Source: Glandiceps talaboti
Lineage: Eukaryota > Hemichordata > Enteropneusta > Spengelidae
NCBI RefSeq assembly: GCF_964340395.1
Contig: NC_135551.1
Coordinates: 21,023,503 to 21,087,502, forward strand
DNA: 64,000 nucleotides
Direction: 5' to 3'
Under the pieces are notes generated by a model. That model worked only from the letters and a program-made list of their open reading frames with translations. It was not told where the DNA came from and did no database searches. Within the stretch, counting starts at the first letter, position 1. Every line of letters starts with the position of its first letter. The position numbers and the translations under genes are program-made. Shown piece by piece: positions 36,810 through 50,411 of this stretch.

Positions 36810-39800
36810 CTACGGCATATTCTAAGAAAAGACGCTATGAACCCAATGATTGTTGACAAACGTGTCCCACTTTGCTAGATGTATTGCTTAAAGTGTTGTT
36901 CAGTTTCAGATTACTATCAAATATCAGTTTGATTCTTTACATGATGACGTGGGTAACAATTACAAGTATCAGTCCTAGATCAAGTGCAGTGCACGTACGC
37001 TGCAGTGAAGGAAATTGAGTAACTTACTTTATCGAATTGCTCTAGGAAAAGACGAAATGATACCAATCTCACATCAGCGAAATACCTGTAAAGAGTCTGT
37101 TCACAATCAGTCACCGTTGTACATGCTCTTTACAGATAATAGGTACTGCTCTCTTAGTGACATATAAAAAGATGTCTCTTAAGAGCATTATGTGCTCTGC
37201 ACAAGAATTAAAGGTTTCCCTCTCATAATATCAGTTAAAGCTCTAAGGCCAAAAAAAGAAAATGGCTATTTATTTGTTTAACAAACATATTCAGGGACAA
37301 AACACATCTTTTGTTATCGAAGAAACAAATTTGAAAAATAACCTTTAACAATCTCTGTTGATGTTTGTTGTGAACACTCAATGGCATTATCTTTTATCGC
37401 AAAATACCATATATTATAGGGGAAACCCGCTACAGGAAATAAAAGCATTTCGTAACCTTTGGATTTTAGCAACTCTTTTCGTAACTTCAAATAACATAAA
37501 TTTCGCGCGATTACTACAATGCACCAAATGGAATATTTTTCACATACATTGTTCTGTGACTGTCTTAGCAGTGATCCAGTGTTGCCTCCTGCGAGTCACC
37601 AGACATATATGCATTAGATGTAAAATATATATACATATATTGACTCCTGAGTGCTTATTGAACCATATATACGAAACAAGTTTACATTTGGTGTTTCTTG
37701 TCAATCGCGCGAATATATGTGATGTTAATTTCAAAAACCAACCAACTGTAAATGTAACCCTAGCAGTGAAACAAGGTTTCAGGTTATCAAACATGTATCC
37801 CATAATTGAAGCCACCTGCCTCTATATATTCTCGCCATATGGACAATAATTTACTCGTTATTGTTCCTGCATTGACCGGGTTCGATGGAAATAAATATCA
37901 AGGAGGTCGTCAACATGCAAGGCAAAATATAGATAAGTATTTTGTACAACAAGATTTCTCTGAATTTGTCTGTTCAAAAGGATAATTAGACGGTATTTCT
38001 TTTATAATTGGCATGTTTATTATAAAGTTACTATGGTTATGAAACACTTAGGTGTAAGTTTGTGCATTGGTACATATTAGGAAATACTGAAGATGTTTCA
38101 CATTTATAGTGTGGAGATAAATATTTCTCCATTTTCTATGGTTCGATGACTTTGATTTGATGGATTAGATGAAGTAAGCCGGGACTGCAGTCGATGCATT
38201 TATGTCGATCGAGTACTAACTCGGGGTGACTGCTAGGGGGGTCAGGTCTCAATCACAAGTAATTACCATAGTAGCAATCATCCTCCTTCTAGGCAATATT
38301 TTCCAATTGCTAAGTTAACTTGATGGAAACTGAGTGGGAATATCATCACTGCTCTGACTCGGCATGGCAAGTGAATACTTGCTTTCGAAGGTTGTGACTT
38401 CATATTACAACAATTCACAGCTTTCTGAAAACCAATATTAAATAATTACTAATCATTTCCCACTGTCATTTCTGACCCTAACATGACCAACTGTTACCTT
38501 TCTGAGAAAGTTCTGAAGAAAATGAGTAACTACCCCTTACAATTTTGCATGACATAACTGTGAGTTTTCTATTCTTCTCGACATCAATATATCAGTTCTA
38601 GAGCAAACCTGCATGCAATACTTTCAAAGCTAATCAAGCGTTTGATTGTGTTTATACGAACGTTCTGCCTTGTTAGCCCACTTGAATTTTCTCATGTAGG
38701 TATAGCAGCTGATGTTTTGATAGTACGAACGAATTGTAACTAGCGCTTATGTTCCTGCTTTCTGTTTAAAAAAAATCAATAGCAAAATTTACTACTTTGT
38801 GGCTTTTCTGGAGTATAGTGTTTATTAGTCGTCTGCTTGTAAGATGTAAATACAATGCTTGCTTGGGTGCTATAAAAGAAAATTTACAAAGTGGTCTTAA
38901 ATTAAAGTGGCAACATGGATAAAGATTTGATATTTATTTTGGATTTTTAATTTATAAAAAGTATTTTTAGCATGGCTTACTACTTGAAAAATCAACGTGA
39001 AACGACATATGCCAAGTCCTTGCTTGTAGCTCATTAAATTACAAAAAGATTAATAAAAGTGTGAAAAGTTTATTGATGTGCGTACAATAACAACATAACA
39101 TTTTTTTTAGCTATTTGCAATGTATTGAGCTACAAACAAGGACTAAGTCTATGTTGTTCCATATTGATTTTTTTAAGTAGGAGGTCAAAATACCAAATGT
39201 GATTCAATTTAAAATGCAAAATAAATACCCACTCCTCATCAATATGGCCACCATATAATAAGTCATTTTCATGTTATATGGTATCACAAAATGTTTAAAT
39301 TAAAACCCACAATATAGATTTTGTAAACTTAAAAATTCCGGTAATGCTGTTAATGATGTCATATTATTCTTTTGTACAGATGTTTGTCCATTCATAAGTG
39401 AAGAACGTATGAGGGCGAAGTTGTATAGAATGTTAAAGGTGGTGATCTGCATCAAAAAGAGAATTTAAACACTTCAAGTCACTTGAATAAAAGAAGACAG
39501 CTCACAATAGGAGCACAAGCTTAAGGTTTCAATTTACACAATCTCACCCGACCTACGCACGTACGGACGGACGGATACAGATATATACCTCAAGTGACTC
39601 ACTCAAATCGGAGGTGAAAAAGTGTAAACCTTGCTGAAGCGAACGGCGAGCTTCTCAACAGATGTTAATGGGCTCGGCACTGCGTCGGTTGATTTGTAAT
39701 TTGCCTCTTAGTGTAATGGTTTCCATGGTCCAGGGCGTCCAGATTTAAAGTAAGCGACTGATGTATTGCTTTATTTGGATGCAAATGTATATTCAGAATT

Positions 39801-39871
39801 ATAAGACGTGTTTAAATCGAATTCCCGAATCGTTATTTATTGGATCCGAAAGGTATCGGCTAGCAACAGGA
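36810..39871. other. Gene-free stretch
   Basis: The 163-codon ORF at 37358-37849 has no recognisable domain and AT-rich, random-looking composition. I see no other element. Confidence 0.4.
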
Positions 39872-39907
39872 GTAGAGATGCAGAGATGCAGAGATGCAGA
39901 GATGCAG
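39872..39907. repeat. 8-bp tandem repeat (AGAGATGC)n
   Basis: About four and a half perfect units of AGAGATGC occur. Confidence 0.9.
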
Positions 39908-41158
39908 AGAGTAGATGCACATTCTAAATGTGATGTGAGATCGAGAATAAATTGATGTTGAATTATATTACACAGCGAAAGTCGCAAGCATAGGCAAATC
40001 TCACCTCTCGTTAAAAATACTTTAAAATGGCGACAGCGTGTACGCTAGAATACATCTTAAAGGGCAAATGAATCAAATTAGCTTGATCGAGATTGACATT
40101 ATGGCTAGTTGAAGTAGTAATTGCTTTGCGGTAACATGTTAATATTTACTCTTGTAATTTTCAATTTGATTTCAACAAATTGTATAATCAATTTACAATA
40201 ATGGTTGTTTTAAGTCAATAGCTAAACTTTGAAATTTGCTTATACTCAGCCTGGCAACGAAGGAGAGTGTTCTTATTCATGTTGTCACAGTGAAATTATG
40301 TTTACTACAAGTACTAGCGTGACCTGCATATGTAATCGAATAATCGTAGACTCTTCTATTACTTGAACAAAATGTCAATTTGATTTTCATTCAAGTAGTG
40401 CATGAAATGTTTCAACACTCTTTATTACGCCAATTTGTTGAAATGTTCAGCTTTAGCAATTTTCTATTGGAGTGGTTATACTTACTTTGAAATTTCGAGT
40501 GTCAACTGTTCGTGATTACATAGACTCAGAATGAATTGAGATAGTAGTAACATTTATTTAAGCATTGTATAATTTGAATAAGTCCACATAGGACAATAAC
40601 ATAACATAACAAGTAACAGACTTTCTTTGTGGAAATTTGCCTAGTCGCGATTTCTTTCTGTGAATGGTTAGCGGTTTTTTCATTTCGTTTCATTGTACAC
40701 ATAGCGCAGTCTCTTGTCGACGATTCGTGCTTTATTAGATACGACAAAAAACCCATGCTAATTCGACTGAACGATACGAGATATTGTGATGTCTACACAC
40801 TCATATAAGCTTTGCTGAAATATTAACATTTCAGTTGAATGATTCACGTTCGTCTCGGATTTATCTTTATTATTGCATCTTGGTAACCAAGGTTGTTTTT
40901 CTTATGTTCTTATAGGAATCCAGACCAATCCGACATTTGATGCCTTTTTAATTATTCGAGATTAAAGCGCAGCGGAAAAGATATTGCAGCTATCATTGCC
41001 TCACATGACATTTCCCTATAGAAATTCTACCATGGAGATTCAAAAGTGACGAATACATCTTACAGGATTAACTCGTGCGTCTTATTGACGAGACTCGAGC
41101 TATTTGAATCTTTGTATTCGCTTTAAGGAGAAACTACACCGACGTTAGTATTGGAACG
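39908..41158. other. Region upstream of the GPCR gene
   Basis: I see no exon. The 5' UTR and promoter of the GPCR presumably lie here, but I could not pin down a TATA box or initiator. The last 100 bp are somewhat richer in G+C. Confidence 0.4.
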
Positions 41159-42346
41159 ATGTTGAAAGGAGCTTACGCAGTCATGGAGTATGAGAGTTAT
41201 ATCGATTACGACCTTATTCTAGAACGAACTAGAATACACGGTGTTAACTTAAGCATCATTGAGCAACTCCTAAATGAACTTAACTTTACGAATATTGAAG
41301 ACTTTGCGGATCATTTCAACATTAATGTTCCGGTCGTTGTTCACGCGATGTCCTTAAGTTCTAAGATTACTTTAGGTTTTTTCTACGCCTTGGTCTTCGT
41401 TCTTGCAGTTGTTGGAAATGTTTTAGTGATTATGGCCGTGGTTTCTAACAAGACCATGCAGACTGTAACAAATGTCTTCATCGTGTCGTTGGCGATTTCG
41501 AATTTCATGATCGCTTTATTTTGTGTACCGTTTACTTTCATCGAAGCGACAACTGCCGAGTGGGTACTCGGTTCCGTGATGTGTAAAATATTGCCTTACA
41601 TTACGACGGTGTCGGTGACATCAAACATTCTCACGCTAACCTGTATCGCCGTAAACAGGTACTATGCCGTCTGCTTTCCACTTCAGAACAAAGTTAAAAT
41701 GACAAAGAGTCGCGCCGTTTGCATTGCTGTCTTCATCTGGTTAGTTGCTATGGTAGCCATGTCTCCGCAACTTTTTGTTCTGCAAACAAACGTCATCCGA
41801 GACACGTTTCGAGAGAAGGAGTATTTAATATGCATGGAGGAGTGGCCACACAAAGAACAGAAGAAGATTTTCACTTTTTTCATCGTTGGAGCATTTTACC
41901 TGCTTCAGATCGGTATTATGACAGGTCTGTATGCTAGAATTGGCCATCGCCTTTGGGCCAAAAACGCCGTCGGTCCTTCTCAAATTCAACCGGAATACCT
42001 CGCTGCATCGCTGAAGAGAAAACGCCGCGCTACTGTAATGCTCATCTTAGTGGTGGTGCTATTCGCGCTCTGCTGGGCTCCATTTCAAATTGTAAGCGTT
42101 CTTCGAGAATACCCACCTCTACCGGATAATGAGACAAACCGCCTGATGCTTGCCATCGTCCAACTCATTGCATTCTGTGATACCTGTATTAACCCGTTCA
42201 TATATGCGTTCTTGAACGAACATTTCAGAAAGCGATTTCTTGCCTCACTCAGATGCAAACGTCGCAAACGTAAAAAGGTTATTCTGCAAGCCCAGAAACA
42301 GCTATACCAGACGAAGAATATCTATATCGCTGAGAGTATAATATGA
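41159..42346 (+). CDS. QRFP/RFamide-receptor-like class A GPCR (intronless)
   Basis: A 395-codon uninterrupted ORF encodes a seven-helix rhodopsin-class neuropeptide receptor. An extracellular N-terminus of about 69 residues carries N-X-S/T sites at N30 and N42. TM1 is centred on G-N87, TM2 follows TNVFIVSLA, C142-C225 is the expected TM3-ECL2 disulfide, W194 marks TM4, CWAP (305-308) TM6 and NPFIY (345-349) TM7. A Lys/Arg-rich tail follows. The N-terminal LxxxxFxxH-type segment, TNxFIxSLA and the KEYLIC-MEEW loop resemble QRFP receptors (GPR103). Odd residues are N115 for D2.50, N166 for D/E3.49, Q250 for P5.50 and D341 for the usual N/S7.45. Met9 has a better Kozak context than Met1, so the start may be 24 nt later. 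Family assignment is strong; the ligand is inferred. Confidence 0.92.
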   Translation: MLKGAYAVMEYESYIDYDLILERTRIHGVNLSIIEQLLNELNFTNIEDFADHFNINVPVVVHAMSLSSKITLGFFYALVFVLAVVGNVLVIMAVVSNKTMQTVTNVFIVSLAISNFMIALFCVPFTFIEATTAEWVLGSVMCKILPYITTVSVTSNILTLTCIAVNRYYAVCFPLQNKVKMTKSRAVCIAVFIWLVAMVAMSPQLFVLQTNVIRDTFREKEYLICMEEWPHKEQKKIFTFFIVGAFYLLQIGIMTGLYARIGHRLWAKNAVGPSQIQPEYLAASLKRKRRATVMLILVVVLFALCWAPFQIVSVLREYPPLPDNETNRLMLAIVQLIAFCDTCINPFIYAFLNEHFRKRFLASLRCKRRKRKKVILQAQKQLYQTKNIYIAESII

Positions 42347-43145
42347 AATGACCTCTCCCTTCCGCTCATTCCTTCCTCCCTACCATCAACGTACTCGTCA
42401 TCAAAGAATCGATCTAAACGTCTTCGCAGTAGCAAGGAGATGTGGCATTCGTCCACACACTCTGTCAAAAGACGAAGAAACTCTGACATATCATTCAAAT
42501 CTCGCCAACCTTCGTCATATACAAACTTGTTCCTGGCCCTTTTAAAACGATTTAAAGAAATTTGGGGTCCATCGTCTTTTTCCTGATATTGTTATACATT
42601 TTGGATTGAAAAATAGGCTCATTCTGTCATTTTGACCCTGTTTCAAAATTTATAAACAAATATCATTTACAAACAAATGATATTTATAAATTATCATTCG
42701 TGAAAAATTGTAACAACGAAATCATTTAAAATTGTTTGCCTTGCCTAGTATAATTGATACAACTAAAGGGTGCTTATGTGTTGTGAGGACTATACATCTC
42801 CCAACCGTCAAACTACAAGTTACTACAATAGTAGCAATCATAAGAGCTGGCTAATAACTGGTCATTTATTTGTATATAGAAAGAGATGTAACAATAGTCT
42901 AGTCTATGTTAACAATGTGTTAATGAAGAAGTTTAAAGAAGATTGTACAGTAGCTTTAAGAAGTGATATTGAATTGTATGAGAATTTTAATGCATATAAT
43001 ATTGAGTGGGTTATCATCACCCAAGCGGCTGCTTACACAAATGAGACTAAATATTGTTATCGCTTTTTAACTGAGAAACATGTATAATGTAATGCTATTT
43101 AACAAAAAATCAGAATTAGTCACCAAATGCCGCCAGGAAAATAAA
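42347..43145 (+). promoter_or_regulatory. Likely 3' UTR of the GPCR with AATAAA signal
   Basis: The first AATAAA after the GPCR stop is at 43140-43145, which would give a 3' UTR of about 800 nt. Within it, AAATATCATTT (42658-42668) and AAATGATATTT (42675-42685) form an 11-bp hairpin with a 6-nt loop. Use of this poly(A) site is inferred. The ORF at 42770-43087 inside it shows no family features. Confidence 0.5.
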
Positions 43146-46100
43146 TATTTCCTCGCCGACTATAGAAGTAAACCTCCATAAGGAATAGTTTAGTGCGACC
43201 ATCTTGCTTGTTACGCAATGTAAATAGAAACATTTACGTGTACACGTCGACCTTGACAATCTCGAATGATTGTATTATAATATTTCTCTGATGAATAATT
43301 CAGATGCGGAAATGTCTCGCTCACTCGAACACAAATTTGGCTTGAGCCAATGCTTCAACATTTGGACAATATTTTTTTACGTGCATCTTGTGTATATCGA
43401 CAATGTAAAACCTGTGAAGATTAAAGGAGACAGGTTTTTTTTGTTTAGTTTGTCACCGATATCACGTGCTTAACTAATCATGTGACGTGCTACGCGGACC
43501 GTGTGACGTTTTACGCTGATCTTATATAGCGCCATAAAAAATTGCCAATAGAAAGTACACAACGTCAAGGTGTCCGCAAATATCTAGAGCAGAATCCGCG
43601 GTCCATTATTATTCATTTATTAATCACGTCAATGAATATTTGTTCTGGTATTTACAGTTATTGGTAAATTCATAATCACTCGCATGTACGTGCAGTACTT
43701 TGATTCTGCAATATACATGTATATCTATGTCGACGTTCATCTGAAATGCAGAGATTCTGAATTTAAAAAGAGATCACATGACCACGGTTTTTGAGAACGA
43801 TGTGATGTCTTGCATTACAGCCAACTAATGTCTGAGTTTATATGATATATACGTCAACTTTGTATTTTCAATGTTATTGTATCTCAGGCAAATCTCTGTA
43901 TCATATCGAATTATACGCATTAAGAACAGTGGTGCTGATGTCTGTGAAATAATGAGTAGGGTACATCTTTCATCCTTTCATTGCAAACTTGCTCCCACTT
44001 TTGCTATAGTAGTTTGTTTTAGATTTCTTTAGTTAGTATTGTATTATTCCTCCATGTTTTGAATCTTGTACAAATTTACGATTTGTGGAACCGTTATTTT
44101 CTCGTTTAGTTTTTTTGTTTTGTTTTGTTTCACAAAGAATGTCATCAGTTAACGAATTTGTTAATGCCAAACAAGTAAAAACACGATGTTATTCACATAT
44201 ACACATACGAACCGAATTAGTTTGACTTTGCATGCGACTTGATTAGTACTCACACAAAAAACACCCTGACCCAAACAATCGACAATTTCTTGCTAAAGTT
44301 GTTCGCTAACGTTAATGTTGCTAATGCATCCGAGTCCTACTACCGTAGTTATGTTTTAGCTTTACGGCGACCCTATTTCTGTTTCTGTTTCTCATTACCC
44401 GACCAACCCAAATTTTCGCCCGTCATCTACAGTTGGCAGCGATGACGACACCTGTTCACAAACAGAGAATTTCTTTCATGACGGAAGTTATTCAAGTAGA
44501 AGGGCTGAGAACATGTGTACTTAGAGAAGCTGGGAAAGGGCTTGTTACCAGGAATCCAATAAAAAGAAGATAGAGAGGGGGAAAAGGAGAGGTAGAGAAA
44601 TATGAAGAAGATGATATTTTATTGTTATACTCGTGTTTTCAAATCGACCGACCTACCCATAGTTGCCATGAAAAGTAATGAGAAACAAAACAAAAATAGG
44701 GGCACCCTTACGACATTTGTGCACTTTTACTTTTCGCATTCCTAGCGTTTATATGCAAATTAGTCGAGTTTCTTACTTGGCAATTTCGTCTGCCAATTTT
44801 CCGTTAGAACGGCTTCTAGCTAATTCTGTAATGTGTGCATTTGGGCAATCGACACCCATGGATGTCACTCCGCATATGTACTTCAAGGCGCTGTGTATAG
44901 TCATGCAATTATACATACTACCCATCAATTTCTGAAACACTCCAGATTCATTTAAAAAAGTACTTTGAAAAACATTGTGTATTAATGCTACATAGTACAG
45001 GCCTAGGGAATAACATACTGTATCCTTTACATATGTATATGTATATGTATCCTAGAGGCAACATATATCTTTCGTTAATTAATGGCTACAGATTACATTT
45101 TAAAACAAGACGGTTTAGGTTACCATTACTATAGGGGTCTTCATGGAACGATGCTCGGATCTGGTACTCTGGTATGGTATTGAGAACCACTCTGTGTACC
45201 TACTATATAGCCAAAGTTTAGTCTCTGTAGAGGGGATGGATGGTCGATATGAAAAGCGTTCGCTACCTAAAACCCGCAAACTCGGTATTAAATTCAAATT
45301 TTGTATATTTAGCCCTGACAAGTGTCCTCCATTTCCTCGTATTATCGGCAACTGTTCATTGTGAGGAAAATTCAGCATAAATTAGCAAATCACCACTTGT
45401 TGACATGAAACGTTGTATGGACAAATAAGGTTACATTTGTGTTTACAGCGAACTTGGTCACATCTGGACAACTCCAAACAATCAATAAGTTTTTACCAAG
45501 CCTCGTTATCTGCAAATGTTACTCAGTTAGGGAAAATCAGCATACCACCTGTTGACGCTCAGCGTTGTTTTATTTATACAAAGTCACATTTCTGTATACT
45601 GCAAACTAGTCCGCACCCAGATAACTTTACACTATCAACATAATATTGGCATCATGTGACCTAATCAACATAATATAAACATCACGTGACTTATTCAACC
45701 AATCAGCTTCTACATATAGTATCCATGAAAAAGACTAAATTTGATTTACTGAGTTTGCAGGCTGTATGGAGATAACGCTTGCCAGGTCAACCATTCACTC
45801 TGCTATATAGAAGCTAGATATATTTATTTCTCGGTACCAAAACCCATAGTGACATAACATTTTCTTTTGTTCATGATATCCTACCGTTTATATTACCGGT
45901 TTATGTCAATCAGTCATAAACTTCTATCAGCGTATACATAAATCGTTACTCTTAGTGCGTTTCTTGAAAAGGTTTTATGACTCTACAACAATTTCATAAA
46001 CTGCGTGATGAAGCAGTTAGCATGGAAACGCCTAATAGTCGTCCATCAAACGTCCAAATAAATGAGAAGCTAAACACTGAACTCAAACAGCCGCAGGGTA

Positions 46101-47106
46101 TTCGTACCTGTCAAATGTAATCATAGTTCCGCGCGTTCTTTAAGCTGATTATATTCGTATCATGTTCAAATTTAAAGTAGCCTATATAGACATGTACAGT
46201 TACAACTAAGATCAGGGTTGTATGGAAAGTGTAGTCTACGCAACATTGTTATAATTGAAGCAACCTTTAGTTTTTACTTTTGAAAACGCCGCTAAGTTAG
46301 TACCAGGGCGCCGACGTATTGAGTCTCTAGTATTTTTTTTTGAGACCGTCATTGCAACATTGTATTACTATAGGTCATAACATTTTATACTTTAGTCAAA
46401 ACAAATGTTGATATCAAATCTCAACTCATAATCTGTTGTGGAGGTTGTGTAATTTATATTAGTGAACGCATGAACAGTGATACACTGTAACTTACTTGTC
46501 TCATCATTATTCATACATGCGAAAACTATTGTCAATGACGGTTCCACTAAAGCGGTATACTCAAAGGGGAAAAAATGATGACTGGTGCAACTATATAACG
46601 ATGTTGCCCCGATCTTGGTTGTAACGGTTGAGCAATGAATTACTTGTAGAATTAATTCGACGGCGACTGTTTGTCTCAGTTAATGGCAGTCCACAGAATA
46701 CTAGTAGTTCGCTGAGAGAACTCTGACAAGAAAACAACTATAGTTCTGTTGCAATGAATGAGCAAGTCTTGCTAGGGGGCATTTTCATAACTCGTAAACG
46801 ATATTTCGCAAACCTCAAAATAGATAAGTATCGTTAAATAGTTATGTGATGACTACTGTACATCAGGTTGCAGGTTATAGAGAATTCTTCTAAGCTACAT
46901 CAGGCAATGGTTTTCATATTATATTTGGGGGCTTGACAGTTTGACCGATTTATATGTACCGGAATAATTGTAATAAATTGAATGTGATAATTGGAAAACA
47001 AGTATACAAATGTATATTAAAGTGTATATCTTATACATCATAAGTTCGTTTGTGTCGATCACTTCATTGTTTATAATTAATTAATTGTAAGACTAATAAA
47101 CAAAAC
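43146..47106. other. Gene-free stretch
   Basis: I see no exon. A short (ATGTAT)n occurs near 45033-45052. The overlapping ORFs on both strands at 45115-45378 look like chance. Confidence 0.4.
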
Positions 47107-47147
47107 AAGACAGACAGACATTGGGACAGACACTGGGAGGGACAAAT

Positions 47148-47212
<65 letters not shown>

Positions 47213-47213
47213 G
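47107..47213. repeat. (GACA)n microsatellite
   Basis: An impure left part (47107-47150) leads into about 15 perfect GACA units (47152-47212). Confidence 0.95.
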
Positions 47214-48382
<1,169 letters not shown>

Positions 48383-49309
48383 TCACACAGCAAGCTCAAT
48401 AAATGTTCATAAATGCGAATATCCGGATTGCTTTTTTCATACAGAGGGAGAAGGAAGAACCACAGCTATATTTCTATTCTACAATTTCAATTTCTTTCAA
48501 TTTCCTGGTATAGGATTAGTAAATGACCCGTTTACACATACATATTGAAATTAAATATCCCTAGGGCAATAATGTACTTTCTTTAATGGGAAGAGACTGG
48601 TTCTAATCTTTTCTGTATGTGGGAGTTGGCACGTTTGAAGGCATAATTCAACATGAAAGCTATTTGCGCTGAGCATGCAACACTGGGGAAGAGGGTATAT
48701 TTAGTAATATCGGTTTTACATGCGATGGGAATCGCTTTCCTAACATGGCTCACAAAATATAGATTCTGAAACTTGAAAACCACAACATATCATAACAAAA
48801 ATCATAGTTAACACGGGTGCACCACACGACTGTTTGCTGACATTAGTTCTTTTTGTATTTTTACGAAAATGATTTGGCATGGGGAAATACTTAGGGCGCA
48901 CGCGCGATGATCGAGAAATATGCAGATAATACAGCTGTTGTTGACAAATTTTATCGAATGAGTATTTGGCGTGTATTCAGTCTTTTTCAACACCTGGTTT
49001 AACGATAACTTTTGATGTTAAAACGAAAGAATTAGTCTGATTTATTTATTTATTTTTTTTGTAAATGTAAGGTTGTTCATTATACATAGAGTAATGATGG
49101 CAGTAATAATAATAGGAGGGCATTTTGTATACTCTGTCTTCTCACGTCCAAAACACAGCGCCCTCACAGTCGGAGTAACTCCGCAAGGTTCACTTTGAGC
49201 TGAGTTAACCTTCATTTTTTACTAGTTCGACTATATTTTGACTATATATGTTTCTTCAATGTTACCACAATATACTGTAATGGTATTGCATTATGGGGGC
49301 TCAACAGGA
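48383..49309. other. Gene-free stretch
   Basis: I see nothing recognisable here. Confidence 0.4.
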
Positions 49310-49640
49310 TGCTTTCAACGGTTAAAAAAAATGATATGTTGAGAGACACAGGGGGACAAAACACCGTGACCTCAGAAAACCAAGACATCCGATCCGCGAG
49401 CTACACTGATTTACTGAAAGTGTACAAACATTTAATGGCTATTTTTACTCGGGTTGGTTCCGCTGTATTTGCACCAGAGTGCTTTCAACGGTTTAAGAAA
49501 TTGATGTGATGAGAGACACACGGGACATCGTGACCTTACGAAACCAAGAAATCCGAGCAGCTGATTTACTGAAAGTGTACAAACATTTTATAGGCAGCTT
49601 TACTCGGGTTGGTCAAGCTGTATTTTTCGAAGTTTCTACC
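49310..49640. repeat. Direct tandem duplication, ~170-bp unit
   Basis: Copy 1 (49310-49479) and copy 2 (49480 to about 49640) both run TGCTTTCAACGGTT, GAGAGACACA, CGTGACCT, ACCAAGA, ATCCGA, GATTTACTGAAAGTGTACAA, ACTCGGGTTGGT, GCTGTATTT. Both copies keep an open frame with the peptide DLLKVYKH and FTRVG. The unit could carry a decayed exon, but I recognise no family. Confidence 0.88.
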
Positions 49641-49844
49641 TCTAAAACGAGACAACATGCATATGGTTTGAAATCACTCAGACTTATTTATTATATGTAC
49701 ATTAGATATGCGTAGAGTAAGGAAAGCTAGAGTCAGAGACATTTGGAGAGGACTACTGTACATAAGGTACTCGCATGAGTACAAGCTTAAGTTTAAGCAA
49801 TCTCATCAAAATCTTATGTGGTGAAAGCGGCTAGTGCAAAGTAC

Positions 49845-49878
49845 TGTGTGTGTGTGTGTGTGTGGGGGGGGGGGGGGG
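49845..49878. repeat. (GT)n plus poly(G)
   Basis: GT dinucleotides run directly into an interrupted run of about 14 G. Confidence 0.93.
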
Positions 49879-50300
49879 TACTAGGTTTGTGCATAAGCCT
49901 CAGCAGTTAATATCTCCAAACTTTGCCAAATGTAAGTTTGTTCTTTACTGGTCCTTTTGACATAACAAAATAAATTTAAAGGTTCAAAATCTTGTTTATG
50001 AGGAAATCAATAACGTTTTATTTTCCCATAACGTGAAAAAAGCGTTTTGGATTCTAAAATTGTTTACTTAATCCTAGCCGGATCCTGCTTTCATTTGATC
50101 ACTATTTCAAAAAAACTGTTGTTTTTTCTTGTGTTTTCTCGAACAAAGTAACACGACCCGTTTAAAACCTTTATTCTCGAAGCACGTATTCGTTCATCAT
50201 TTTCAGTTATGTAACGATAACCACTTCAGAATAGCAAGCTTTTTAAGAATCTTGAAACTATGCAATATCTCGTGTAAAATTCACACACTTTTTATCATGC

Positions 50301-50363
50301 ACACTCCATCAGTGGTGGCGCCCTACCAATGATGAAAGAAGAGCGCCGCCACTGTTGGAGTGT
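50301..50363. repeat. Hairpin with ~21-bp arms
   Basis: ACACTCCATCAGTGGTGGCG (50301-50320) pairs with CGCCGCCACTGTTGGAGTGT (50344-50363), with few mismatches and a loop of about 20 nt. A second small hairpin, CATGGAAGT-ATA-ACTTCCATG, follows at about 50391-50411. Confidence 0.75.
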
Positions 50364-50411
50364 GGACATCACTGTGACTGTTTGTACAGACCATGGAAGT
50401 ATAACTTCCAT

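Noticed and set aside
37358-37849. 163-codon ORF on the + strand
   Set aside because: No motif, signal or family resemblance, no good start context and an antisense ORF of similar quality overlaps it; length is possible by chance in this composition.
37875-37890. GGGTTCGATGG, tRNA T-arm-like
   Set aside because: No matching D-arm, anticodon stem or acceptor stem upstream.
43288-43318. CTGATGA followed by GAAATG, hammerhead-like
   Set aside because: The bases between the two core boxes cannot form stem II and no stem I or III is present.
45115-45378. Overlapping ORFs of similar length on both strands
   Set aside because: No family features; mirrored open frames are common by chance.
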